From assembly GCA_017509605.1 (NCBI GenBank), contig JAFWPH010000028.1, forward strand, positions 1 through 64,000: a stretch of DNA of 64,000 nt, in the 5' to 3' direction. Position 1 is the stretch's first letter; each line of letters opens with the position of its first letter. A model generated the notes under the pieces. It was not told the origin of the DNA. It ran no database searches and was given only the letters and a program-made list of their open reading frames with translations. Below, piece after piece: positions 25,679 to 34,454 of the stretch. This DNA comes from Bacteroidaceae bacterium (GTDB taxonomy: Bacteria > Bacteroidota > Bacteroidia > Bacteroidales > Bacteroidaceae). Made by a program: the position numbers and the translations under genes.

Positions 25679-26701
25679 TCAATAAACTACTTTTGTTCCC
25701 TCGCTCAGTTTCTGGTATCCCTCAGTGACGATACGTTGGTTCACGTTGACACCAGAAGTCAATGCCACTCGGTTGCCGATGGTTTCGCCGATAGTTACGG
25801 TTGTGCGATGGACGGTGCTGTCGTTGCCTACTGTCCATACGAACAGGGTTCCGTCGGTTTTCTTCTGTACAGCCGTCAAAGGCAATGTCAGTTGTTCGTC
25901 ACCCAGAGGAAGCTGCGAGGGTGCAAAGGATACACTCGCCACCATGCCTGGCAACAGTTTCCTTCCTCCATTGGCCACGTTGATCAGAATATCATAGGTA
26001 TGTGTCAAGGCATCGGCCTGGACGCCTTTCTCTATTCTTCCTCCCTGGAAACTCTGGTGGATGGCCTCCACCTTGATTTCTGAGGGGGTGTTGGCCGTGA
26101 TGTCTCCGATTTCGGTCTCGGGAATGGCGACCTTCACCTTGACTTGGCTGATGTCGAGTATCGTCACCACCGCCTGTGAGGGGAGTGCGGTCTCTCCTGC
26201 CATGATTTGCTTGCGGCCTATGATGCCGCTTACAGGAGCCGTAAGGCGGCAGTCAGACAGGTTCTTCTTGGCCACTTCCAACTGCGACTTGGCTTGTGCC
26301 ACCTTGCTTTGAATCTCCACCCATTGTACCTCAGGCAGTGAGTTGTTGTCGTGGAGCATGCCATAACGCTGGAGTGCATCGTTGGCCTGTGTCATCGAGG
26401 CTTCGGCATTAGCAAGCAGATTGCGTGCCTGCGTGTCGTCCATCTCTGCGATGAGTTGTCCACGGCTTACAGGCTGTCCCTCGCTGACAAGTACGCGCTT
26501 GACGACGCCCATGCTCGTGAAGCTGACGGCAGTGGCTTCTCTTTCCTCCACGATGCCCACGTAGGTCTGTCCGTTTTTCTCGTCGTCAGTCGATACTACT
26601 TGTGTCGTCACTCTTATCGGAGCCTTTGTCTTCCGCTCCTCCTTGTTCTTACAACCAGCGATGAGGAGAACGGCTAAGAGCATCAGAATACTTTTCTTCA
26701 T
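25679..26701 (-). CDS. RND efflux periplasmic adaptor (membrane fusion protein)
   Basis: A 340-residue adaptor. The N-terminus is a lipoprotein signal (SILMLLAVLLIAGC, Cys about residue 17). The lipoyl/hairpin region is visible (VSEGQPVSRGQLIAEMDDTQ ... ANAEASMTQANDAL), then TAPVSGIIGRK, the characteristic 'aPfdGvI' of the second lipoyl half, followed by beta-barrel and membrane-proximal domains. It links the inner-membrane pump to the TolC-like channel. First gene of the operon; the 133-bp gap upstream separates it from a divergent AraC regulator. Confidence 0.9.
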   Translation of the reverse strand: MKKSILMLLAVLLIAGCKNKEERKTKAPIRVTTQVVSTDDEKNGQTYVGIVEEREATAVSFTSMGVVKRVLVSEGQPVSRGQLIAEMDDTQARNLLANAEASMTQANDALQRYGMLHDNNSLPEVQWVEIQSKVAQAKSQLEVAKKNLSDCRLTAPVSGIIGRKQIMAGETALPSQAVVTILDISQVKVKVAIPETEIGDITANTPSEIKVEAIHQSFQGGRIEKGVQADALTHTYDILINVANGGRKLLPGMVASVSFAPSQLPLGDEQLTLPLTAVQKKTDGTLFVWTVGNDSTVHRTTVTIGETIGNRVALTSGVNVNQRIVTEGYQKLSEGTKVVY

Positions 26702-26856
26702 GATTGACTTTATTGTTTGGTTTTAACTACAAAATTGTGCAAAAAAAACCATAGAATTATATCCTATTTGCGTTTTTTTGATGTCGGTTTGACTGTTAGT
26801 TTTCAAATCGAACATTTTTATATCCAAATACAACATGAATAATAGAAGGGAATGGT

Positions 26857-26864
26857 TAATTTTG
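26857..26864 (+). promoter_or_regulatory. Promoter -7 box that decides the AraC gene's start
   Basis: TAATTTTG at 26857-26864 lies within the upstream part of the open frame. A transcript starting about 7 bases later could not include the ATG at 26835, so ATG 26880 is the better start. No clear -33 TTTG is seen. Confidence 0.55.
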
Positions 26865-26879
26865 CACAAAAAGTGCCGT

Positions 26880-27764
26880 ATGAAACATCAAGAAGACATC
26901 ACATTGCAGTTTTTGGTCGAGAACGAAGGACTACAGATAGGATATTCCGACAATGATATTCTTGTGGTCGATAGCATCCAGAGGTTTGAGGAGATCAAGA
27001 ATGCCCATGTGGGGATGAATTCAATGGTTCTCTGTACCAATGGTAAAGTACAGGCACAGATCAACGGCGTGAAGATAGAACTGTATAAGAACCAGGTATG
27101 CATCATCCCTCAGAACATCATGGCTACCGACTTGATGGTCAGTCCCGATTTCGACATGAAGGCCATTTTTCTCACCAACAACATCCTGCAGAGTTTCCTG
27201 CGTGAGAAGATGAGCGTTTGGAACGACCTGATGTACGTGCATCGTCAGCATATCATGACGCTGAGCGATGCCGACATGCTTTTCTTCACCCATTTTTACG
27301 ATATGCTCAGCCTTGCCGTTGAAAGAGGGCAGGATCGTGCTTACCGCACAGATGTCATCCAATCTTTGCTGCGGGCGGCCATCCTTGCTCTTTGCGGGGA
27401 ACTGAAGCAGATGTTGCCGTCTAATGGCGAGACTCATGTCACCAGCACCTATAACAGTCATTTCCAGCGCTTCCTCTCCCTGCTCCATTCCAGTGAGGTG
27501 AAATACCGTCCGGTCAAGGCATACGCCAGCGATCTCTGCATCTCGCCGAAGTATCTCACGGTCATTTGCAAGAAGAACTCGGGCAAAACCGCCACCGAAT
27601 GGATTCAGGAGCATGTGTTGGAGGATATCCGCAACTATCTCAAGCAGACCGACCTGAGTATCAAGCAAATCAGCGACTGCCTCGGTTTCCCCAACACCTC
27701 TTTTTTCTGCAAATATGTGAAAGAGCATTTCGGCATCCCACCCAAGCGTTTCAGAGAGCAATAA
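26880..27764 (+). CDS. AraC-family transcriptional regulator
   Basis: A 294-residue regulator. The N-terminal ~180 residues are a cupin-like sensor domain (SMVLCTNGKVQAQINGVKIEL is its hairpin). The C-terminal ~100 residues are the double HTH of AraC/XylS (ASDLCISPKYLTVICKKNSG; LSIKQISDCLGFPNTSFFCK; HFGIPPKRFRE). It is divergent from an RND efflux operon 179 bp away, the usual position for its regulator. The upstream ATG at 26835 is in frame, but a good -7 promoter box lies after it, so 26880 is preferred. Control of the pump is inferred from position. Confidence 0.85.
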   Translation: MKHQEDITLQFLVENEGLQIGYSDNDILVVDSIQRFEEIKNAHVGMNSMVLCTNGKVQAQINGVKIELYKNQVCIIPQNIMATDLMVSPDFDMKAIFLTNNILQSFLREKMSVWNDLMYVHRQHIMTLSDADMLFFTHFYDMLSLAVERGQDRAYRTDVIQSLLRAAILALCGELKQMLPSNGETHVTSTYNSHFQRFLSLLHSSEVKYRPVKAYASDLCISPKYLTVICKKNSGKTATEWIQEHVLEDIRNYLKQTDLSIKQISDCLGFPNTSFFCKYVKEHFGIPPKRFREQ

Positions 27765-27923
27765 GGTTTTCTTTTGGTCTGAAGAGTCAGGGAATCAAGG
27801 AGTGTGGCCGCAACTCTGGGAACAATCATAGATATAAGATTGACTTGAAAGTGCAACGAGACACAGGAATATAACGCAGAATTATTATAAAGTAGAATTA
27901 TAATCACAAAACAGGAGATTTCG

Positions 27924-28829
27924 ATGGTTTACGGAGTGATAGGAACAGGAGCCTTGGGTGGCTTCTATGGAAGTAGGCTCGCGCGGAGCGGTCAGGAGGT
28001 GCATTTTCTGTTGCACCGCGATGTTGATTATGTGAGAGCGCATGGTTTGCATGTGGACTCGTGTGACGGCAGTTTTCATCTCGATAAGGTCAACGCCTAC
28101 AGTTCAACAACAGATATGCCCAAATGCGATGTGGTGCTGGTTGGTCTCAAGACCACCAACAACCACCTGCTTGCCCAGTTGCTGCCTCCCCTGCTTCGCC
28201 CAGACACGGTAGTGGTGTTGATCCAGAATGGTATTGGTGTGGAGGAGGATGTGCAGAAGATGTTTCCCGGTCAGCCCCTTGTGGCAGGACTGGCTTTCAT
28301 TTGCTGTTCGAAGACGGAGCCTGGAAGGGTGAACCACCAATGCTACGGGAGCATCAACTTCGGTAACTACAGTTGTCAGGACAAAGCCGTATTTCATGCG
28401 ATCATCGACGATTTTGCCCATGCTGGTATCCAGTGCGCCGAGGTGGAGTATCTGGAGGCCCGTTGGCGGAAGGCTGTTTGGAACATTCCCTTCAATGGGA
28501 TGACAGTGGTGCTTCACACGCAGACCGACCTTTTGCTCAAACATCCATCCACACGGGAACTCATCTACACGATAATGATGGAGGTCATTACTGCTGCTCG
28601 GCATTTGGGTGTGACAGGTCTTGACCAGAGTTTTGCCGACAAGATGATGGATATGACCGACAACATGACGCCCTACAGTCCATCGATGAAACTCGACTAC
28701 GACCTTCACCGTCCAATGGAAATCAACTACATCTACCTGCGTCCCTTGCAGATTGCCACGTCTGCGGGGTGTGCGATGCCTCATGTAGATGCGCTCGCCA
28801 AGATGTTGGAGTTCATGAGCGTCGAATAA
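27924..28829 (+). CDS. 2-dehydropantoate 2-reductase family protein (PanE/ApbA-like)
   Basis: A 301-residue NADP-dependent oxidoreductase. The N-terminal Rossmann motif is GVIGTGALGGFYGS (4-17). VLVGLKTTNN and VVLIQNGIGVEE are family signatures, and the ALGGFYGSRLARSGQEVHFL stretch is typical of ketopantoate reductases. The C-terminal helical domain contains WRKAVWNIPFNGMTVV with the catalytic Lys expected in 'K---N---N' (WRKAVWNIPFN). It would reduce 2-dehydropantoate to pantoate for coenzyme A synthesis. The family also has members with other substrates, so the pathway role is probable rather than sure. Confidence 0.85.
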   Translation: MVYGVIGTGALGGFYGSRLARSGQEVHFLLHRDVDYVRAHGLHVDSCDGSFHLDKVNAYSSTTDMPKCDVVLVGLKTTNNHLLAQLLPPLLRPDTVVVLIQNGIGVEEDVQKMFPGQPLVAGLAFICCSKTEPGRVNHQCYGSINFGNYSCQDKAVFHAIIDDFAHAGIQCAEVEYLEARWRKAVWNIPFNGMTVVLHTQTDLLLKHPSTRELIYTIMMEVITAARHLGVTGLDQSFADKMMDMTDNMTPYSPSMKLDYDLHRPMEINYIYLRPLQIATSAGCAMPHVDALAKMLEFMSVE

Positions 28830-28861
28830 CTTGTCGGTTTTGCGATTTACGGCATTTTGTT

Positions 28862-28891
28862 TTTGAATTACAAACAATTTATCTAATTTTG
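28862..28891 (+). promoter_or_regulatory. Promoter upstream of the GT14 gene
   Basis: TTTG (28862-28865) and TAATTTTG (28884-28891) are 18 bp apart, one to two bases shorter than ideal. The start would leave a ~60-nt leader before ATG 28958. Confidence 0.55.
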
Positions 28892-28957
28892 TAATTTGTA
28901 CCACAATCATTGTGGTTGTAATGATTTTAGGGGTCCCCACCAAGAACACATACAATT

Positions 28958-29887
28958 ATGAACATCGCCTATTTGATATCCGCCCACACAGACCCACAGC
29001 AGCTCTTGAGGCTGGTGGATGCGCTGCACGTGACAGCCGAGTACTTCATCCATGTCGATGCCAGAAGCGACATCAAGCCTTTCCGTTCCCTGCTGAAGTC
29101 GAGGCGCAATGTCCACTTCGTCAGTCCCCGTGTGGAGGTGACAGGCGGTGACATGAGTGAGGTGGAGGTGCAGATGACGCTTTTAGAGTCCGCCCTCCGC
29201 AACCGGCGTCAGTTCGACTATCTCTGCATGCTCAGCGGGATGGACTATCCTTTGTGGAGCAACGACCGCATCAGCCAGTTTCTGCGTCAGCACAAAGGCA
29301 AGGAGTTCATCTATGGAATCGACCTCGACACTCCCGAGGTGAAGATGGAGCACAAGGAACTCTACCGTATTGTTCGTCCGATGCCCAATGTGCCTTTTGT
29401 GGGACGTGATAGTCTGACCAAGGTGCGCAGTCTTCTCAAACGGGCCCTTGCCGCCACCGGCTACCGCAAGAACTTGAACTTCACGGTGGGCAAGAAGACT
29501 TACCATCTGTATAAGGGGAGCGCTTGGTTCTGTGTGACTCAGCAGTTGGCCGAGTATGTGGTGGAGCAGTTCAAGAACGTGCCAGAGATCAAGGAGTACT
29601 TCTCCAATCAGTTCGGTCCAGTCACCACGCTGATCCAGACCATTGTGTTCAACTCTGAGCATGCCGGCAGATGCATGCTGAAGATAGGCAACTACACCAC
29701 TTTGTCCGATGTCACCCCGCTTCATTACATTGACCGGGACACAGGTATGAAAGTGATGAATGAGAGCGACTATCCCTTGATGGTGGAGTCGGGCAAGATG
29801 TTCGTCCGCAAGGTGAAAACCGCCGAGAGCGGCACCTTGGTTGACCTGATTGACACCCACAGGGCATCCGAAGCAGAGAAAAAATGA
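28958..29887 (+). CDS. Glycosyltransferase family 14 (core-2/I-branching type)
   Basis: A 309-residue enzyme matching bacterial members of the beta-1,6-N-acetylglucosaminyltransferase family. Signatures: AYLISAHTDPQQLLRLVDAL (4-23) with YFIHVDARSD, then SGMDYPLWSNDRI, and KGSAWFCVTQQLAEYVV, which is the usual 'GSqWwalt' motif. There is no signal peptide or membrane span, so it probably acts in the cytoplasm. It opens a surface-glycan cluster with an acyltransferase and two more glycosyltransferases. The sugar added is not known. Confidence 0.85.
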   Translation: MNIAYLISAHTDPQQLLRLVDALHVTAEYFIHVDARSDIKPFRSLLKSRRNVHFVSPRVEVTGGDMSEVEVQMTLLESALRNRRQFDYLCMLSGMDYPLWSNDRISQFLRQHKGKEFIYGIDLDTPEVKMEHKELYRIVRPMPNVPFVGRDSLTKVRSLLKRALAATGYRKNLNFTVGKKTYHLYKGSAWFCVTQQLAEYVVEQFKNVPEIKEYFSNQFGPVTTLIQTIVFNSEHAGRCMLKIGNYTTLSDVTPLHYIDRDTGMKVMNESDYPLMVESGKMFVRKVKTAESGTLVDLIDTHRASEAEKK

Positions 29888-29947
29888 GGTATCTATCCTG
29901 AAAATCGTTTTTTGGGGAGGATCTCAGAATATAAACCAACCATAGTT

Positions 29948-31021
29948 ATGGCAGAGAAAAAGCAGAGATTGGAGTGGCTCGACGCCCTCCGTGGTTTCAC
30001 GATGATATTGGTCGTGGCTTATCATATATGCCTGATGGGGTTCAAGGAGAATGCTCGCTTTTCCCCGTCGATGACCTTTCTGGTATTGTTCCGCATGCCC
30101 TTGTTCTTCTTCATCAGTGGTTTTCTCGCCTACAAGGCCGACTTCAACTGGACCCGTGGCCGCTTGGGGATGATGATATGGAAGAAGTTCAAGATTCAGG
30201 TCATTCCCACTGTTGTGTTCATGATAGCCGCCGCAGTGGTGCTGAAGCCCAAGTTCTGGCCGGGCATAGAGGACATGCTGTCTTCGCCGACCAAAGGCGG
30301 TTATTGGTTCACGTGGACGCTTCTCATCATGTTCATCATCTATTACCTCTTTGATTATATCACCACCCGTTTGCATTGGCACACATGGGTGCCGGTCTTC
30401 CTGTTGTGGCTGGTAGCGGTGGGTGTGTATGCCACCTGCTATATGCCATTGTGGTTCAGCTACGCCAAAGGTCATAATCCGCGCGAGGCAGATTTCCTCG
30501 ATGCCACGAGTCTGATTCAGGTAATGGAATATTTCCATTTCTTCCTCTACGGCAATATTGTCCACCGCTACTGGGACAAGTTCCAGCGTCTGTTCGATTC
30601 CAACTGGTTCCTGCCGTTGATTGTCGTGGTGGTGTTCTTCTGCGGTTTTGATGTTCTCAAATGGCATACACTCCAGTTCCAGTGGACCAACCTTCCGCGA
30701 ACGCTGACCATGTATATTATGATGACCATCGTTTTCATGTTCTTCAGGTACTATCAGGACAGTTTCACCAAGGAACATGTCATAGGCCGTGGTTTGCAGT
30801 ACATCGGTGTGCGTACGCTCGACATCTATCTCATTCATTTCCTCTTCATCCCTGACCTCAGTGTGCTGGGTGAGTATTTCGACACCCATCGCCATAACTT
30901 CATCATTGACTCATCGCTCGGCATCCTCGTGGCGCTGTTGGTTATCGCTTTCTGTGTGTTGGTTTCCAATGTTCTTAGGATGAATCCGTTCATGAAAAAA
31001 TACTTGTTCGGCAGACGGTAA
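29948..31021 (+). CDS. Membrane acyltransferase family 3 (O-acetylase-like)
   Basis: A 357-residue integral membrane protein with about ten hydrophobic segments. The opening RLEWLDALRGFTMILVVAYH has the 'R---lD-lRg--i--Vv--H' motif of OafA/NodX-type acyltransferases, with the catalytic His in the first helix. Later IYLIHFLFIPDL matches the C-terminal family pattern. It probably transfers acetyl or another acyl group to a glycan or lipid. ATG 29948 is chosen because it directly precedes the motif; the frame extends 12 codons further. It is flanked by glycosyltransferase genes. Confidence 0.85.
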   Translation: MAEKKQRLEWLDALRGFTMILVVAYHICLMGFKENARFSPSMTFLVLFRMPLFFFISGFLAYKADFNWTRGRLGMMIWKKFKIQVIPTVVFMIAAAVVLKPKFWPGIEDMLSSPTKGGYWFTWTLLIMFIIYYLFDYITTRLHWHTWVPVFLLWLVAVGVYATCYMPLWFSYAKGHNPREADFLDATSLIQVMEYFHFFLYGNIVHRYWDKFQRLFDSNWFLPLIVVVVFFCGFDVLKWHTLQFQWTNLPRTLTMYIMMTIVFMFFRYYQDSFTKEHVIGRGLQYIGVRTLDIYLIHFLFIPDLSVLGEYFDTHRHNFIIDSSLGILVALLVIAFCVLVSNVLRMNPFMKKYLFGRR

Positions 31022-31030
31022 TCCCCTTTT

Positions 31031-31056
31031 AACACCTCCTTTAACACCCTCTTTTC
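31031..31056 (+). repeat. Two short AACACC-CTTT units (dispersed repeat)
   Basis: AACACCTCCTTT and AACACCCTCTTTT in tandem between the acyltransferase stop and the next start. They belong to the AACTCC(C)-CTTT family also seen at 19468, 35197 and 38207. Confidence 0.5.
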
Positions 31057-31073
31057 CTTCCTCTTAATAAAAT

Positions 31074-32090
31074 ATGTATCCTTCAGAAGTTGACATAGGC
31101 GTCCTCATCTTGTTCTTCAATCGTCCCGAGCCCTTGAAGCAAGTGTTTGAGCAGATACGTTTGGCACGTCCCTCACGACTCTTCCTTTATCAGGACGGAG
31201 CCCGTGACGAACGCGATGTGGCGGGCATTGAGGCATGCCGTGAGGTGGTGAGCCAGATAGATTGGGAGTGCGAGGTGCACCGCAACTACCAGACGGTGAA
31301 CTCTGGTTGCGACCCATCCAACTACAATGCCCAGCGGTGGGCCTTCTCCTTGACCGACAAGTGTGTGGTCTTTGAGGATGACAGCATCCCGTCGGTCAGT
31401 TTCATCCGTTTCTGCAAGGAGATGCTCGACAGGTACGAGGACGACCAGCGTATTGTCATGGTCTCGGGTTTCAACAGCGATGAGGTGACTCCCGATGTGC
31501 CCTACGATTATTTCTTCACTTCCACTTTCTCCATTTGGGGATGGGCGAGCTGGAGCCGGGTGGTTAATGCTTGGGATGGCGACTACACCTTCCTTAATGA
31601 CGACTTCAATATGCGGCAGCTCAAGCACCTCATCAAGGAGCGTGGTTACCGCAGGGACATCATCCAGATGGCATACGATCACCGCGCTTTAGGCAAGCCT
31701 TATTATGAGAGCATCTTCTGGCCCTATATGATGTTCAACTCGGGTTTGGCCATTGTTCCCACCCGCAATATGGTCAACAACCTTGGTCCTGTGGGGGGGT
31801 CCGTGCATTATGGCGGTTCGTTGAAGACACTTCCTCGTCGGTTGCGTAAGATGTTCACTATGCAGCGGTATGAGCTCGACTTCCCTTTGAAGCATCCCAA
31901 GTATGTGATGGAGTATGTGGACTACAAGGAGCATGTCTATCAGACCAATGCCTGGAACCATCCGATGCAGAAGATACGTTATTCAATGGAGGAGCTGATG
32001 TTGAATCTCCGTTATGGTAACTTCGGGTATATATGGAAGTCGGTGAAGGCACGTCTGAACAAAATGACGGGTAAGAAGAAACACAGATGA
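31074..32090 (+). CDS. Glycosyltransferase (HlpA-like/GT-A fold)
   Basis: A 338-residue protein. VLILFFNRPEPLKQVFEQI (11-29) is the start of a GT-A fold as in HlpA-like transferases, and KCVVFEDDSIPSVSFIRFC holds the acidic metal-binding segment. YFFTSTFSIWGWASWSRVVN is a further signature of this subgroup, which often sits in polysaccharide clusters. No signal peptide. It overlaps the next glycosyltransferase gene by 4 bp. Acceptor and sugar unknown. Confidence 0.8.
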   Translation: MYPSEVDIGVLILFFNRPEPLKQVFEQIRLARPSRLFLYQDGARDERDVAGIEACREVVSQIDWECEVHRNYQTVNSGCDPSNYNAQRWAFSLTDKCVVFEDDSIPSVSFIRFCKEMLDRYEDDQRIVMVSGFNSDEVTPDVPYDYFFTSTFSIWGWASWSRVVNAWDGDYTFLNDDFNMRQLKHLIKERGYRRDIIQMAYDHRALGKPYYESIFWPYMMFNSGLAIVPTRNMVNNLGPVGGSVHYGGSLKTLPRRLRKMFTMQRYELDFPLKHPKYVMEYVDYKEHVYQTNAWNHPMQKIRYSMEELMLNLRYGNFGYIWKSVKARLNKMTGKKKHR

Positions 32091-33145
32091 AGATTTATTA
32101 CTATCATACGCAGGATATCCAGCGCATCTGGCGCGAATGGCATGAGCACCTCTTTCCGGGACATCTGCTCTATGGCGCCACACACTTCAGGCACCATGGC
32201 ATTGACATGATCCTGCACCGTTTCAACCCGACGACGGTGCACTGGCGTCTGACGCTCTATAACACCTGGCGCATCCTCACCTGCCGCGAGCGATACGACG
32301 TGCTGTACGGCACTTCCTTTCGTGGAATCGAAATCATCATTTTCCTCCGTGCGTTGGGGTTGTTCCGTCATCCAGTGGTGATTTGGCACCATCAGCCCAT
32401 CGTCAAGGCCAAGGGATGGCTGCGTGAGCGCATCGCGCGTCTTTTCTACCGTGGCATCGACCAGATGTTCTTTTTTTCCGAGAAACTGGTGAATGACTCC
32501 TTACAATCCGTCAAGGCACGTCGCGAGCGCATGCACGTCGCCCATTGGGGTCCTGACCTTGATTTCTATGACCACGTGATGCATGAGGCGGGGGAGGTGG
32601 AACGGCAGGGATTTATTTCTACAGGGAAGGAATGTCGCGACTATGCCACCCTCATCCGTGCGTTCAACCGCACCGGCGCCCCTCTTGAGCTCTATCTCAA
32701 TCATCGCAATGGCAGCATCGACTACGACATGCAGTTGGAGGGAATAGAGATAGGTTCCAACATCAATTCATCGTTCCTTCATCGACTGATGCCGGGTGAG
32801 TTGGCACAGCGTGTGAACCTGGCCGCCTGCGAGGTGATTTGTTGTTTACCGACCAACTACACGGTAGGACTGACCACCGTAGCCGAAGCCTTAGCCATGC
32901 GTTTGCCCATCCTCTGTACCCGCAATCCACAGATGCCTTTCGACCTTGAGCGTGAAGGCTGTGGACTGTGGATAGAAAATGGTGATGAGCAGGGTTGGGT
33001 AGAGGCAGTGGAGTATATCGCCACCCATCCCGAGGAGGCCCATCAGATGGGCGAGCGTGGCCGTCAGTTAGCTGAGCGTTCCTTCAACCTTGAAACACTT
33101 ACCCGCGATGTGGCTGAGGTTCTGCTGAGGTACGCTAAGAATTAG
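32087..33145 (+). CDS. Glycosyltransferase (GT-B, GT4-like)
   Basis: A 352-residue enzyme. PVVIWHHQPIVKAKGWLRE is an N-terminal-domain acceptor segment, and TVGLTTVAEALAMRLPILCT (about 262-281) is the GT4-like donor site with the conserved glutamate. The last ~60 residues follow the family's C-terminal helices (MGERGRQLAERSFNLETLTR). It overlaps the previous gene by 4 bp (ATGA), so the two act together, probably on a surface glycan. Last gene of the cluster. Confidence 0.8.
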   Translation: MKIYYYHTQDIQRIWREWHEHLFPGHLLYGATHFRHHGIDMILHRFNPTTVHWRLTLYNTWRILTCRERYDVLYGTSFRGIEIIIFLRALGLFRHPVVIWHHQPIVKAKGWLRERIARLFYRGIDQMFFFSEKLVNDSLQSVKARRERMHVAHWGPDLDFYDHVMHEAGEVERQGFISTGKECRDYATLIRAFNRTGAPLELYLNHRNGSIDYDMQLEGIEIGSNINSSFLHRLMPGELAQRVNLAACEVICCLPTNYTVGLTTVAEALAMRLPILCTRNPQMPFDLEREGCGLWIENGDEQGWVEAVEYIATHPEEAHQMGERGRQLAERSFNLETLTRDVAEVLLRYAKN

Positions 33146-33255
33146 GCTATTCTGGGATATATCAGATATCTAAGTTAATCAGTCTTGTGTGTCTGATTTT
33201 ATGCAAATAAAATTATTTTTTTTACATAAAATTCGTTTCATTTACAAAATCTTCG

Positions 33256-33263
33256 TATATTTG
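33256..33263 (+). promoter_or_regulatory. Promoter -7 box upstream of the orphan ATPase gene
   Basis: TATATTTG matches TAnnTTTG 26 bp before ATG 33289. No exact -33 TTTG at 19-21 bp. Confidence 0.5.
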
Positions 33264-33288
33264 CCACTGTAAAATAGATATCGAAGAA

Positions 33289-34434
33289 ATGACAAAGATT
33301 GTAAATCCTTTTATTGTAACAGGTATCATTCCCGAGGCATATTTCTGTGACCGTGATACAGAGACCGCACAACTGACTCGGTTCCTTGGCAATCAGGAAA
33401 ACGTGGTACTGATGTCTCAGCGTCGTATGGGAAAGACGAAATTGATTGAGCATTGCTTGGACACAAAGGATAAGGGTAGAAGCAAGGAGTATGTGGTGAT
33501 GAATATCGATATACTTCACACCACATCATTCCGAGAGTTAGTACAATTATTGGGTGCTATAGTCTTCGACCGTTTGGCAAAGCGTAGTTCCCGTATGATG
33601 AAAATGTTTACCGCCACACTACGGTCACTCAGTGCCAGTTTCGGCTATGACCCCATTCAGAACACCCCAACGTTTGACATCCGTCTGGGTGACATCAATA
33701 TGCCAGAATATACACTAAAAGAGATATTCGAGTATATAGAGAAAGCAGATCGCCGTTGTATCATCGTCATCGACGAGTTCCAACAAGTGACTAAATATCA
33801 GGAAAAGAATGTCGAGGCATTGTTGCGCACCCACATCCAGCAACTCAGTAATGCGAACTTTGTCTTTTCCGGCAGCCAACGCAGGCTGATGGAAGAGATG
33901 TTCTTCTCGGATAAGCGTCCTTTCTTCATGAGCGCGCGAAGCATAGTGCTTGAAGCGATTCCTTTTGACGTTTATTACAATTTTGTCTCCCACCATTTCC
34001 AAAACTGGGGGAAAGATATTAAAGAGGAAGCCGTTAGGCTAGTTTATGATATATTCTTGGGTGTCACACTCTACCTGCAACGAATCATGAAAGACGCTTT
34101 CAGCGTAACTCCGATTAGTGGTACCTGTGACGCGATCACAACCCAGCAACTTGTTGATGATTATATTATGGAGTGCGAGCCGCGTTTGAGGGAGCAGTTG
34201 GCTCTCATCACCGAATCCCAAAAGGAACTTCTCTATGCCGTGAGCGAGGAGGTCGCTCCCGTGAAAAGCATCACATCATCTGCATTCATCAAACGGCATC
34301 GCATGAAATCGACCAGTGCCGTACAGTCCGCGGCAAAAAAATTGTTAGAACACGACCTGTTGACCCGTCAAGGCGGTTTTTACTCCATAGCCGACCCACT
34401 GATGGCTTTATGGCTGAAGTCAAGGAGACTGTAA
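33289..34434 (+). CDS. Archaeal-type AAA ATPase (ATPase_2 family)
   Basis: A 381-residue protein of the P-loop ATPase group common in Bacteroidota and Archaea. The N-terminus reads NPFIVTGIIPEAYFCDRDTE, the family's opening; the P-loop is SQRRMGKTKL (43-52, a variant Walker A ending in GKT). CIIVIDEFQQVTKY (~160-173) is Walker B, and FVFSGSQRRLMEEMF the sensor segment. The C-terminal ~100 residues resemble a winged-helix DNA-binding module (SSAFIKRHRMKSTSAVQSAA). Cellular role unknown; such genes are often single and mobile. Confidence 0.8.
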   Translation: MTKIVNPFIVTGIIPEAYFCDRDTETAQLTRFLGNQENVVLMSQRRMGKTKLIEHCLDTKDKGRSKEYVVMNIDILHTTSFRELVQLLGAIVFDRLAKRSSRMMKMFTATLRSLSASFGYDPIQNTPTFDIRLGDINMPEYTLKEIFEYIEKADRRCIIVIDEFQQVTKYQEKNVEALLRTHIQQLSNANFVFSGSQRRLMEEMFFSDKRPFFMSARSIVLEAIPFDVYYNFVSHHFQNWGKDIKEEAVRLVYDIFLGVTLYLQRIMKDAFSVTPISGTCDAITTQQLVDDYIMECEPRLREQLALITESQKELLYAVSEEVAPVKSITSSAFIKRHRMKSTSAVQSAAKKLLEHDLLTRQGGFYSIADPLMALWLKSRRL

Positions 34435-34454
34435 AGCTTTCTAAGAATCCTATT

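Noticed and set aside
33289-34434. Orphan ATPase considered as a STAND-type defence protein
   Set aside because: The sequence fits the common single-gene ATPase_2 family and lacks an effector domain or partner.
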